From contig CAYYNP010000145.1 in the NCBI GenBank assembly GCA_964472545.1, forward strand, positions 1 to 23,887: DNA of 23,887 nt, read 5' to 3'. The position numbers were made by a program, and so were the translations under genes. The DNA comes from CAYYNP01 sp964472545. GTDB taxonomy: Bacteria; Planctomycetota; Planctomycetia; Pirellulales; Thermoguttaceae. Below are positions 1 through 9,000 of the stretch, piece by piece (the first letter of the stretch is position 1; each line of letters starts with the position of its first letter). The notes under the pieces are model-generated. The model ran no database searches and was not told the origin of the DNA. It worked only from the letters and a program-made list of their open reading frames with translations.

Positions 1-28
1 AATCCCTACAGCCACATCGATCGTCGAC

Positions 29-54
29 GGAGCCAGTCCCCTTTTTCGGGCTCC
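29..54. repeat. Short hairpin at window start
   Basis: GGAGCC (29-34) can pair with GGCTCC (49-54) around a 14-base loop containing a run of five T. It lies downstream of the minus-strand pseudopilin gene and could end its transcription, but the T run is in the loop, so this is not a canonical terminator. The function is unknown. Confidence 0.25.
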
Positions 55-96
55 TGCACACATTGCAGTTCTCCTGCCCAGACGTGAGAAGTGTGG

Positions 97-162
97 CATT
101 GCTTCGTAGAGGCAGTGCTTTGCCTGCGAGACTATCGACGGCACTGCTTCTACGAAGCAGTG
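97..162. repeat. Two CACTGCT-type palindromes in tandem
   Basis: Two hairpins of one family sit side by side. The first (97-105 with 109-117, loop GTA) pairs over 9 bases with two G-T pairs. The second (142-150 with 154-162, loop TAC) is a perfect 9-bp stem, CACTGCTTC with GAAGCAGTG. Related hairpins occur at 1724-1754 and 23833-23855. They lie downstream of the minus-strand gene that ends at 191. This looks like a dispersed REP-like family; a role in ending transcription or stabilising mRNA is inference. Confidence 0.6.
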
Positions 163-190
163 GGACACGCCTGGTTACGCGCGTCAGCCG

Positions 191-1504
191 CTACTTCGGC
201 AGGAAATCGCCGGCCACGGTCACTTCGCGGATCTGACGCGTGTCGGGCTCGAAGACGCGGATCTTGACCTGAATGCCACGCAGCGGGACCGCGTACGGGG
301 CCTGAGTTTCTCGCTCCAGCGAATCGTCGACCCCCGCGACGGTGTTGTCGTCGAAACCGTTGCCGGCCGTGTCGATCATCCCGTCTTCGAATTGGTCCAC
401 ACCGTCGCTGTCGTAGTGCTTCGACCACGTGCAGTAGACCAGCGCACCGGTGCCGTCGTATCCGGAGCGAACGTCAATGGCGTTCGCCCGGAACCGTTCG
501 GCGTTTGGGCCGCCCATGTCGACGTACATCTTGGCCAGCGGGTCCCAGACCTTCACGTCGAAGCCGATCACGTCGGTCAGGATTACGTCTTCGGCCAGCC
601 GGGGCCCCATGTAATCTTCCAAAGTACCGGTGTCCGGGTCGACGTTGTTCCAGGGGTGCGGGTTGTTCCAGAAGTCGATCTGGTCCTCGTACTTCCAGAT
701 CGGCGGCATCGCACCGGCGGCCCAGTTGGGGCTCGAACACTCCCGCAGCGTCGGCAGGCCCAACTGGCCCCAGCCGCGCGCGTCGAACGGGAACGTTCGT
801 ACGTCGTGGGCGAAACGGCATTCCCGCCGGGTCAAATCGCTCAAGGAATTGGCAACCAGCCACTGGCCGCCGGAGGCCGGATCCAACTCGACGCGGACCG
901 AGATATCGTTGTTCTGGTAAAAGCCACCGGCGCTGGCGCCGCTGATGTCGATACCGGGCACGATCAGCAGCACGCGGCGGTAGAGCGTCCGCCCGCGGAC
1001 GAACCAGCAGATTTCGGCCAGATGCGATTCGATGGTCCCGCCGCGGTAGCGGCCCACGAACGGCTGACCCTTGCTGTGGACGGTGAGCATCAAGATGTCG
1101 TCGTTGTCGCCGACGGTCATGTCGACGTCGCTCAGCGTGCCCGGATCGGTGTCGACCGCCATGCCGTCGTTAGGCAGGCGTGGGGCCAGCATGCTGGCTA
1201 CGATCCGCGGGCCTTCGATGATCTCGAGGTAGCCTTCGCCGGCGGCCGGGTCGCGTGGCGGGATCGGTGTGACGGTGAACCCGTTGAGATCCATCAGCAG
1301 CCGGGTCTCGGCGCCGCGCAGACGGTCGGAGATTTCCAGCGTCGCGCGGGAATCGCTGATGCTGCCGCCGATCGAGCCGAAGATGGTGACCACGGCGGCC
1401 ATCAACATCAGCGTCAACGCGGTGGCCGTCAGCACCTCGATCAATGTGAAGCCGCGCCGCGACCGGGCAGACCCCGACCGCATCGGCATGACGCGCCGTG
1501 CCAT
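191..1504 (-). CDS. Prepilin-type N-terminal cleavage/methylation protein (pseudopilin, GspJ/PilW-like)
   Basis: This is a 437-residue protein with a type IV prepilin signal. Basic residues lead into RRGFTLIEV at 16-24, with the predicted prepilin peptidase cut after Gly18 and the conserved Glu at position 5 of the mature protein (Glu23). A hydrophobic helix follows (about 24-45). The remainder is a polar domain without recognised motifs, ending in VTVAGDFLPK, which resembles the end of GspJ/PilW-type minor pseudopilins. It would be inserted in the inner membrane and join a type II secretion or type IV pilus-like pseudopilus. The ATG at 1504 was chosen because GAGGAGG lies just upstream and because the longer frame (from 1600) would run through a TATAAT promoter element. 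No other pilus gene is in the window; partners could lie beyond position 1. The class is secure; the exact subtype is not. Confidence 0.9.
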   Translation of the reverse strand: MARRVMPMRSGSARSRRGFTLIEVLTATALTLMLMAAVVTIFGSIGGSISDSRATLEISDRLRGAETRLLMDLNGFTVTPIPPRDPAAGEGYLEIIEGPRIVASMLAPRLPNDGMAVDTDPGTLSDVDMTVGDNDDILMLTVHSKGQPFVGRYRGGTIESHLAEICWFVRGRTLYRRVLLIVPGIDISGASAGGFYQNNDISVRVELDPASGGQWLVANSLSDLTRRECRFAHDVRTFPFDARGWGQLGLPTLRECSSPNWAAGAMPPIWKYEDQIDFWNNPHPWNNVDPDTGTLEDYMGPRLAEDVILTDVIGFDVKVWDPLAKMYVDMGGPNAERFRANAIDVRSGYDGTGALVYCTWSKHYDSDGVDQFEDGMIDTAGNGFDDNTVAGVDDSLERETQAPYAVPLRGIQVKIRVFEPDTRQIREVTVAGDFLPK

Positions 1505-1583
1505 GAGATTCCTCCTCTCGATAACGGAGCCCGCAGCAGGCCCCACGCCGGAGCCAGCCGGCCCGTCCTTACCCTTACAGTCC

Positions 1584-1617
1584 ATTATATTCGACCGCAA
1601 TGTGCGCTGCGTGTCAA
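1584..1617 (-). promoter_or_regulatory. Candidate promoter of the pseudopilin gene
   Basis: On the minus strand a perfect TATAAT (1584-1589) lies about 80 bases upstream of the ATG at 1504. The only good -35 match, TTGACA (1612-1617), is 22 bases away, longer than the usual 16-19. The -10 is therefore plausible, but its pairing with this -35 is doubtful. Confidence 0.35.
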
Positions 1618-1723
1618 TAACTATGCGGATGGCGTGACGTTGCAGTAGGCGGGAGTGGCTAGTCTTAGTATGAAAGAACTAGTCTAGCCGCTCGGAGTAG
1701 AGAATACCCGGAGGAGAGATATG

Positions 1724-1754
1724 TGTGCCACTGCTTCGCGGAAGCAGTGGCACA
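1724..1754. repeat. CACTGCT-type palindrome, 14-bp stem
   Basis: This is a perfect 14-bp stem (1724-1737 with 1741-1754) with the loop GCG. It begins 20 bases downstream of the sigma factor's stop codon and is the best-formed member of the family seen at 97-162 and 23833-23855. No T run follows on either strand, so it is not a standard intrinsic terminator, although the position fits a 3'-end structure for the sigma factor mRNA. Confidence 0.7.
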
Positions 1755-1773
1755 TTCGGCGTAAAAGGGGCAG

Positions 1774-3420
1774 CTACCCGTTCTTTGCGGCCAACGCTTC
1801 ACCGCCGCTACCGGCCGGCACGACGGCCGCGGGCGTTGGTGGACGGTCGAGGAAACTCGACAGTTTTCTCGCCCGCACCGGATGTTGCAGCGCGCGAACC
1901 GCTTTGGTCTCGATCTGCCGGACACGTTCGCGAGTCACCGAGAAGATCTTGCCGACTTCTTCCAGCGTGTAGGCGTATCCGTCGGCCAGGCCGTATCGCA
2001 GGCGAATGATCTCCCGCTCGCGATAGTCGAGCGCCTCCAGCACGTCGGCGATCCGCCTCTTGAGCAATTCGTAATTCATGTCGTAGAGCGGATCGACTTC
2101 GCGGAAGTCTTCGAGAAACTCGCCGAAGTAGGTGTCGTCGTGATCGCCGATCGGCTGGTCTAGCGAGAGCGGCTGACGGGTGATTCGCAGCACGCAGTTG
2201 GCCTCCTCGACCGATAGGCCGGCCGCGTCGGCCGTCTCCTCGACCGACGGTTCGACGCCGTTGCGTTGCAACAACTCCCGGGTGACGTGCCGCACCTTGC
2301 TCATGGTCTCGATCATATGGACCGGCACGCGGATTGTACGGCTTTGATCGGCAATCGCCCGGGTGATCGCCTGGCGAATCCACCACGTGGCGTAGGTCGA
2401 GAACTTGTAGCCCCGCTTATACTCGAACTTATCGACCGCCCGCATCAGGCCGGTGTTGCCCTCTTGGATCAGGTCGAGGAAGCTGAGGCCACGATTGCGG
2501 TAGCGCTTGGCGATGGAGACGACCAACCGCAGATTCCCGGCTGAAAGGCCCCGTTTGGCGGCTTCGTATTCTTTGAGCAACGCGGCCGTGCGGACCAGCC
2601 GGCGGCGCAGCGTGGCCGGGCTTTCCAGGGTTGCCCGCATTAGGAAGCAGAGTTCCTTGCGCAGCTCCGCCCGGCGTTCTTCCACGCCGGCCAGCCCGCG
2701 GAGTTCGGCAAGCTGTTGCGTAATCTCGGCCATGCGTCGGGAGATCTGCTTCACTTTCTCGAGGATCGGCTGCAAACGCTGGGTGCGCAGCCGCAACTCC
2801 TCGATCAGCCGGACCGCCCGGCTACGGCGCACGACCAGACGCCGCCAGGCCGCACGGCGCCGGCGCAGCGGGATCCGCCGATCAATGGCCACGGCGAAAT
2901 CCTTCCGGTTTCGCTGCACCAGGTGTTTTAGCGTGTGGAGATTCGGCGTGAGCAGTTTCAACAGCCGCTGCTTCTCGCGAACGTTGATCACCGACACCTC
3001 GATCGTGCGGTCGAGACGCAACTTGCGGTCGCGAATCTTCTCCAGCAGAGTGATCGCGGCGTGCAGTACGTAGTCGGTGGCCAGCATGCTGTGGCGGAAT
3101 AGCTTCCGCCCGCGTTCGATCCGGCTGGCGGCAGCGATCTCTTCCTTACGACTCAACAGGGGAATCTCCCCCATCTGCATCAGGTAGATTCGCACCGGAT
3201 CGTCGATCTGATCGTCGGCGCCGGTGCGTTCGGCGTCGTATTCGTCGACCGTTTCGTCCGAAGCGCAATCATCCGGCGACTCGTTGCCCCGGTTGACGGC
3301 GTCGGCGGCACCGTTCTTGGCGGACGGCGCGCGGCCGTTGCGGGCTGAACCATTGCGGCCGGTGGGAGACTTACGGCCGGTGGATCGTTGGCGAGCAGGC
3401 GTTTGAGTGGTTTTCGGCAA
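1774..3420 (-). CDS. rpoD: RNA polymerase sigma-70 factor, RpoD/SigA type
   Basis: This 548-residue primary-type sigma factor directs RNA polymerase to promoters. An N-terminal low-complexity stretch (1-70) replaces a recognisable region 1.1. Region 1.2 follows at about 72-104 (DPVRIYLMQMGEIPLLSRKE). A basic, mostly helical insert of about 185 residues (105-288) corresponds to the non-conserved region of RpoD. Region 2 (about 289-360) contains NLRLVVSIAKRY and the -10-binding stretch YKFSTYATWWIRQAI. Region 3 is about 363-440. Region 4 (about 448-525) carries the -35-binding helix VTRERVRQIETKAVRAL. It stands alone, with no dnaG or rpsU beside it in the window. The ATG at 3420 has AAAGGA upstream. 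It is certainly sigma-70 group 1/2; whether it is the housekeeping copy or a paralogue cannot be decided here. Confidence 0.95.
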   Translation of the reverse strand: MPKTTQTPARQRSTGRKSPTGRNGSARNGRAPSAKNGAADAVNRGNESPDDCASDETVDEYDAERTGADDQIDDPVRIYLMQMGEIPLLSRKEEIAAASRIERGRKLFRHSMLATDYVLHAAITLLEKIRDRKLRLDRTIEVSVINVREKQRLLKLLTPNLHTLKHLVQRNRKDFAVAIDRRIPLRRRRAAWRRLVVRRSRAVRLIEELRLRTQRLQPILEKVKQISRRMAEITQQLAELRGLAGVEERRAELRKELCFLMRATLESPATLRRRLVRTAALLKEYEAAKRGLSAGNLRLVVSIAKRYRNRGLSFLDLIQEGNTGLMRAVDKFEYKRGYKFSTYATWWIRQAITRAIADQSRTIRVPVHMIETMSKVRHVTRELLQRNGVEPSVEETADAAGLSVEEANCVLRITRQPLSLDQPIGDHDDTYFGEFLEDFREVDPLYDMNYELLKRRIADVLEALDYREREIIRLRYGLADGYAYTLEEVGKIFSVTRERVRQIETKAVRALQHPVRARKLSSFLDRPPTPAAVVPAGSGGEALAAKNG

Positions 3421-3961
3421 GGTGCAATCCTTTGGGAGGCGGGAGTAAGTCCGAGGGGAGACTTCGTAGCGATGGTCGAGCTATGCAGATCGCATCTAGG
3501 ATGCCAAACCGGGGGGGAAGCGGACTCTTGACGTCGTAAGACATTTCCAGAAAAGACATTACGTCAGAATACGGTGCCTCGGGTTGCGGCCGCTAGACGG
3601 AAGTCGGTTGCCCAAAGGCAACACCACACTACCGCCGACGTTGCCTGCGAGCATCATTTACACCCAGTCGAACAGGGGGGGTGTTCTAGATAGTGCCAGG
3701 AATGCGTAACCAGGAAATGCCCCCTCATGTCCCCCAGTATCTCGACTTGGATGTATCTGCCGCAAGCTGCTCATCTTAATTAAACATAACAATCTTGCTA
3801 GAACCGTCAATAGGCAAGGGAGGAAAGATTACTGGAATTGGGGGAATAGGGCCTGTTTAGAGGGTGGGTGTTTACGCATCTGTGGTGTGGTGTCTTTGTG
3901 TCGACGGCAAAAGGCCCGAGCCAAGGTCCCCTCCTAGCCGGTGGTTGCCCGCTGCGATACG
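3421..3961. other. Long gene-free region between divergent genes
   Basis: About 540 bases separate the divergent sigma factor and isochorismatase-type genes, and no convincing gene is present. The part from 3770 to 3850 is clearly richer in A and T than its surroundings and holds a candidate minus-strand promoter (3783-3810). Several G runs occur at 3510-3520 and 3675-3682. No good plus-strand promoter was found for the gene at 3962. Confidence 0.6.
3783..3810 (-). promoter_or_regulatory. Candidate promoter of the sigma factor gene
   Basis: On the minus strand TTGACG (3805-3810) and TATGTT (3783-3788) are 16 bases apart, a reasonable sigma-70 match in an AT-rich patch. It would give a 5' leader of about 350 bases before the sigma factor ATG, which leaves room for regulation of the leader; that last point is speculation. 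Confidence 0.35.
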
Positions 3962-4567
3962 ATGCCCGGCATGAGTTCAACACCACTACCGCGCAGCCCG
4001 GAATTGATGTCGGCCGCCGATACGGCGCTGTTGGTCGTCGACGTGCAGGAGAAACTGGTCCCCGCCATCGGTGGTGCCGCCCGGGTGGTCTTTAACGTGC
4101 GCCGACTGATCGACGGCGCCGGCGTGCTCGGATTGCCGGTCGTCGGCACCGAGCAGTATCCCAAAGGGCTTGGTTCGACCGTCCCAGAGATCGCCGAGCG
4201 ATTGGGCGAGATGCCCTCGAAGCTCACCTTCAGTTGTGGCGGCTGTGGAGATCTCTTCGAGGAGTTGGCCGATCGCAGGATCTGCAAGCTCCTGGTCTGT
4301 GGGATCGAGGCCCATGTGTGCGTTCAGCAGACGGTGTTGGACCTGATGGCCGAGGGATGGCGGGTTTACGTGGCAGTGGATGCGGTGGGCTCGCGCTTCG
4401 AGTTGGACCGCGACACGGCACTACGGCGGATGGACTCCGCGGGGGCGACTCTGACCACCACCGAGGCAGCGTTGTTCGAGTGGTGTGCCACGGCCGAAGC
4501 CCCGCAGTTCCGGCAAATCAGCCGCCTCGTGCAGGAAGAAGGGCCGGCAATCGAGTCATCTTCGTAG
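3962..4567 (+). CDS. Isochorismatase-family cysteine hydrolase
   Basis: This 201-residue cytoplasmic protein has the isochorismatase fold (isochorismatase, nicotinamidase, YcaC group). The family's catalytic triad is visible: Asp27 in LLVVDVQEKL, Lys87 in MPSKLTF, and the nucleophile Cys120 in GIEAHVCVQQT. The length is normal for single-domain members, and TEQYPKGLG (63-71) is typical of the YcaC-like branch. The substrate cannot be told from sequence, and no siderophore or NAD genes are nearby. The start could be the ATG at 3962 or 3971; neither has a clear ribosome binding site, and conservation begins near residue 16. Its stop directly abuts the stop of the convergent gene at 4568. Confidence 0.9.
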   Translation: MPGMSSTPLPRSPELMSAADTALLVVDVQEKLVPAIGGAARVVFNVRRLIDGAGVLGLPVVGTEQYPKGLGSTVPEIAERLGEMPSKLTFSCGGCGDLFEELADRRICKLLVCGIEAHVCVQQTVLDLMAEGWRVYVAVDAVGSRFELDRDTALRRMDSAGATLTTTEAALFEWCATAEAPQFRQISRLVQEEGPAIESSS

Positions 4568-5701
4568 TTAGCCTGCCAGCCGGCGGCGCAACTCGTGCCA
4601 TGCCGCGGCCTTCGTGCCGTCCGGGCGTATCAGCCAGAAGCCGCGCACGTCGTCATTCGTGTCCACGGGGCGTCGTCTTGGCTCGTTGCAATAGAGTTGC
4701 CAGTAGATGACGTACGGACATCCCCAGTCGAGTGCGGTCTCGACAGCCCGGCCGACCGTCTCTCGCACGCGTGGCACGGTGGAGTCGTTTTCCGGCAGGC
4801 CAAATTCTCCCAGGTAGACGTTCCGATTGCCGAACGGCGCCCGATCCGGAGCTTGTGCCGCGATGTAGTCCAGAGCCGCACGAAGCCGCTTAGGATCACG
4901 TTGCGTGTCCCAGGCCGAATAGGAAACCAGGTCGAGCCGGGTCTGAGGCAAGACCCGGTTGGCCACGGTGGGCCGGCCGTCTTCCATAGCGATCTTCACG
5001 AGATTGACCTCGGCCGCGTGCCAGACGTTCACGTCGGCCGCGGGCGTTTCGGCCCGGGCCCGATCGATGCCCGACTGACGGGCGTTTAGCCATCGGATCA
5101 TCCCGTCGATCGCTTCAGGCGTGGGATCTGCTTTGGGGTCGAAGGCGCCGCGGATAGCCCAGTCGCCTTCCCAATGCTGCAAGATGAACGTCTTGCCCGT
5201 GCCACGGTAGGCCGTGATGAAGTGCTTTGCCAGCCGATAGAACTGCTCTCGCTCGTCATTGGCTTGCGCATCGGTTACACCGTCGCGCCAGTAGTGTTCC
5301 CGGCGGCCGGCCGAGTAGGTGGTCAACACGTAGGTAGTGAAGGGCTTGTTGAATACCGACCGGAAGTAGGGCGTCTGAGCCAACTCGACCAGCGTTGCCA
5401 CCTTGGGCCACTGGCTGTGAAACGGATAGGCCTTGGTGACGGGATTCCCCGACGGAGGGAGCGTCAAATAGAGCTTGATCACCCGGCTCCCAAGAGCCGC
5501 GATCTGATCGGCCCCTTCGTTGAGGAAGTTCGTTTCGGTCAGGTGGTAGGTCCCGCTGACGTGGGTGACACCGATCACGTCGCGTAAGTCTCTTGCTGAT
5601 AGAGAGTTCGGTAGTTCCCCGAATGCCCGCGGCACGACGGCGGCCAAAACCACGCAGACGAGGATCAGTGGCTGAGTCTTTGGGTGGTTATCGAACGCCA
5701 T
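4568..5701 (-). CDS. Exported glycoside-hydrolase-like TIM-barrel protein
   Basis: This is a 377-residue protein with an N-terminal signal peptide (hydrophobic 11-24, likely cut near residue 28). Residues 40-375 look like a (beta/alpha)8 barrel of the GH-A clan type. HWEGDW (176-181) and HAAEVN (228-233, Glu231) come mid-chain, and VYLGEFGLPEND (295-306) carries Glu299 in the typical place of a nucleophile at the end of strand 7, followed by YVIYWQLYCNE (330-340). If the analogy holds, Glu231 is the acid/base and Glu299 the nucleophile of a retaining glycosidase acting outside the cytoplasm. I cannot assign a GH family or substrate. GGAG precedes the ATG at 5701 by 8 bases. The gene is convergent with the isochorismatase-type gene, with no base between the two stops. 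Confidence 0.82.
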   Translation of the reverse strand: MAFDNHPKTQPLILVCVVLAAVVPRAFGELPNSLSARDLRDVIGVTHVSGTYHLTETNFLNEGADQIAALGSRVIKLYLTLPPSGNPVTKAYPFHSQWPKVATLVELAQTPYFRSVFNKPFTTYVLTTYSAGRREHYWRDGVTDAQANDEREQFYRLAKHFITAYRGTGKTFILQHWEGDWAIRGAFDPKADPTPEAIDGMIRWLNARQSGIDRARAETPAADVNVWHAAEVNLVKIAMEDGRPTVANRVLPQTRLDLVSYSAWDTQRDPKRLRAALDYIAAQAPDRAPFGNRNVYLGEFGLPENDSTVPRVRETVGRAVETALDWGCPYVIYWQLYCNEPRRRPVDTNDDVRGFWLIRPDGTKAAAWHELRRRLAG

Positions 5702-6070
5702 TACTTACTCCGAGTCATTTGTATCTACTCTACAGGGCAGCATGGCCCCGCAACACAGCGCCGAAGAGTGGTTTGTCTTTATCCAAAGGGAGTGCCAACG
5801 GATAGCCGACAACTCGCTTCACGCTGGCTGCTGCCACCCCGGCTGCCTTCCGATGATTCCGAGAGTATCGAGAAAATCCAACGGCGCCAAGGACTTAGGA
5901 AACGCTAGCCGCCGTGCATTCCCTCTGACGGGGCGTTGACGGTAACGTCTGGATGGTTTATGATAGGCGCAACGCTTGACGCATCGGCGGAGCGGAAGAG
6001 GCATGGAGAATCGACCGGCTATGCCCGGGCGAGGTGTGCTGCGCCTTTAATGCAAGTGAAAGGGATGCTG
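5702..6070. other. Gene-free region between divergent genes
   Basis: These 369 bases hold no convincing gene. They contain the promoter at 5936-5964 and the roughly 100-base leader of the large PEP-CTERM gene. On the other strand lies the short leader of the glycosidase-like gene, whose promoter I could not place. Confidence 0.55.
5936..5964 (+). promoter_or_regulatory. Sigma-70-type promoter of the large PEP-CTERM gene
   Basis: TTGACG (5936-5941), a 17-base spacer and TATGAT (5959-5964) form the best promoter match in the window, with five of six bases right in each box. Transcription should start near 5970, about 100 bases before the ATG at 6071. Confidence 0.62.
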
Positions 6071-9000
6071 ATGAATCGGGTGGTACGGAGTCTGGGGGCG
6101 TTGGCGGCATTCTGGGCCGTGTTCACGGCCGCCGCTGATGTGGCCGCAGTAGTTGTCGAGTGGAGAGGCAACACCGACGGTTTCTGGCACCATCCGGCCA
6201 ACTGGTCGCCACGTCTGCCCGATGCTTTGGACGACGTGACCATCGACCGCACCGGCAATATCACCGTGACCCACTCCAGCACCAGCACACCGATCAACAG
6301 CCTGGTGTGCAAAGAGAACTTGGTCCTCTCCGGTGGCGACTTGCCGCTGGCCGCCGCGTCGACGATCGACGGCAAGCTGACCCTTAGCGGTGGGATACTC
6401 TCCGGCGACGGCGATCTGACCTTGGGCGGCGGCGTAAGTTGGACTGCCAGCGGGATGCGCGGCGTGGGGAAGACGACCATCGGCGCGGGCAGCACGTGCA
6501 CGGTGGGCGGAACGCTGGTCTGGGTGGAAGAGCGCTCGTTGGAAAACGCCGGCACGATCGTGCTGGCCAGCACCGAGAAGCTGGTAGGCACGCGAGGTCC
6601 GTCGCTTGCCAACCTGGCCGGGGGCACGATCGACGTGCAGAGCGACGGAGACGTCGAGATCTCCGATAGCCATCAAGCAGCCATCACGAATCTCGGCACC
6701 TTCAAGAAGTCTGCCGGGACCGGCCTGACCGAGGTCGAATGGAAGTTCGACAACATGAACCGGGTCGACGTCGAAAGCGGCGCGCTCTACTTCAACGGCG
6801 GCGGAACGAGCAACGGCTCGTTCAGCACGGCTGCCGGCACCGAGTTGCTCTTCGGCGGCGAACACGTCCTGACCGGTTCCTCGTTCACCAATCTCGGCCG
6901 AATTACATTGGCCAACAGCGGGAGCAAGACCACGACCTTTACGGGCGACATCGCCGTCAGCGGGGACGTTTCGGTCAACGGAAACCTGACCGTTCACGGC
7001 GATGCGACGTTCGACAGCCTTCGATTTACCGGCGGTGCACTGGGCGGTTCGGGCACGACCGTGATTCCCTCGGGCGGGTCGGTCGAGATCAGCGGCACCA
7101 GCCCGCAGTTGGGAGACGGCCGCACGTTCCGCAACGGCGGTACGGCGGTCTTTATCGGCGGCTCTCGATTCTTGGGCGGCGACAACGCCGTATGGGACAA
7201 CCTTGATGAGGCCCTGTTCGACATCCGCGGCGACGGCAGCTTGGAGCCCTTCTTTCCCCATTTCCGCCCGACGTTCAACAACGTCGGCACGCTGCGCAAG
7301 TCGGGCGGCGGTGGAACGTCCAGCGTGGCCTGGTCGGTGAACAACTCCGGGACGATCGAAAACCAGCAGGGGACGCTGGAGTTCACCCTTCCCTTCTACA
7401 GCACGGGTACGGTCGACGCGCAGAGCGGCACGCTGCAGATCAGCGGCGGGGGGGTAAGCAACGGCAATTTCGCCGTTGCCGCGGGCGCGGAACTGCTCTT
7501 CAGCGGCAACCACAACCTCACGGGTGCCACCTTCAACAACCAGGGCACCATCGCCCTAGCCGACTCGCAATACATGACGACCGTCTTCAATCGCGACGTC
7601 ACCATCGACGGCGCGGTCACGCTCGCGGGGAACCTGACCGTCAACGGAGTCGGAACGTTCCACGACTTCCAGTGGCAGGCCGGTTCGCTGGCCGGTGCCG
7701 GCAGGATCAGGATTCGCCAGGGCGGCACCTTGGACATCAGTGCGGCGGAGCCGAAGTTGGCCGGACGTCAGACGTTCGAGAACTTGGGAACCGCCTATCT
7801 TACCGGCCCCAGCAGATTGCTCGGAGGCAACGGGGCCGTCTGGGAGAACTTGCCGGGATCCGTGTTTGACGTGCGAGGCGACGGTGGCTTGGGAACTGCC
7901 TCGGCGTCGTATCAGGCCACGTTCAACAATGCCGGTACGTTCCGTAAATCGGCCGGTGCGGGAACCAGCGACGTGAACTGGAAGTTCAATAACAGCGGCG
8001 CGCTGGTTAGCCAGACCGGCACGCTGCGGTTCTTCGACACCGTGGACAGCACCGGCACGATCGACGTGACCGGCGGCGTGTTGGAATTCTTCGGCGGCGG
8101 CACCAGTACCGGCGAAGCGGCCGACGTGACCGTCGGACCCAACGGTGTGTTGCGCTTCGACCAGCCGTTCGCCTTCGAGGCCGGCGCCTCGCTCACCTCG
8201 GCCGGGTCGCTGGAGACCACCGCCACGACGCTGACGCTGCGAGACGACGTGAACTTGCAGAGCGGCTCGGAACTCGTCGCGGCGTTGGGAAGCTCGGCCA
8301 ACGGCCGGATCTCGACCGGCGCCGACTTCATTATCGGCGACGACGTCACGCTGACGCTCGAGCCGGTAGGCGTCGGCGCGCCCGGTGAGATCACGCGAAC
8401 GTTGATCGCCGCTCGCAGCGTGGTGGGCACTTTCGACAACGTACCCCCGGTCCACGTGCCCGGCTCGAACGAAGGCTCCGGACATCTCGGGCTGGGCGTA
8501 TTCCACCAGGGCATCGATTACGTTGTCCTCAGCGGGTCGGTGAAGCGCGTCACCACGAGTTACCTGGTGGCCGCCGGCGGCGACAGCAACGCCGACCAGA
8601 ACGTAGACGGCCAAGATATCTTCAACCTGATCAAATGGTTCAGCCGCCCGGGCGATCCGCCCAACCGCACCTGGCTGCAGTGCGACACGGCCGGCGGCCT
8701 GCTGGGACGTGGCGACGGCATCGTCGACGGCCAGGACATCACCGCGCTGATCTCCAACTTCACCGGCGACGCAGGGCCCGTGGAACCCGGTTCCGCGACC
8801 GCCCAGTACGATCCGGCCACCGGCGAATTCAATGTCTCGGTCGACGGCGTGATGAGTTGGAGCCTCAACAGCGGTGGGCAATTCAACGGCAACGGCCTCG
8901 ACGGGGCTCTGGACCTGCTGTCGACCGGCGGCCAGATGGCGTCGGCCAATCAGAACACCGTGGGGGCGGGCAGCTTCAGCGACACCCTGATCGGCTCCGA

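Noticed and set aside
8572..8790. Cellulosome dockerin in the large PEP-CTERM protein
   Set aside because: The EF-hand-like pair fits a dockerin fold, but such repeats are widespread in planctomycete surface proteins without any cohesin scaffold, and none is seen here.
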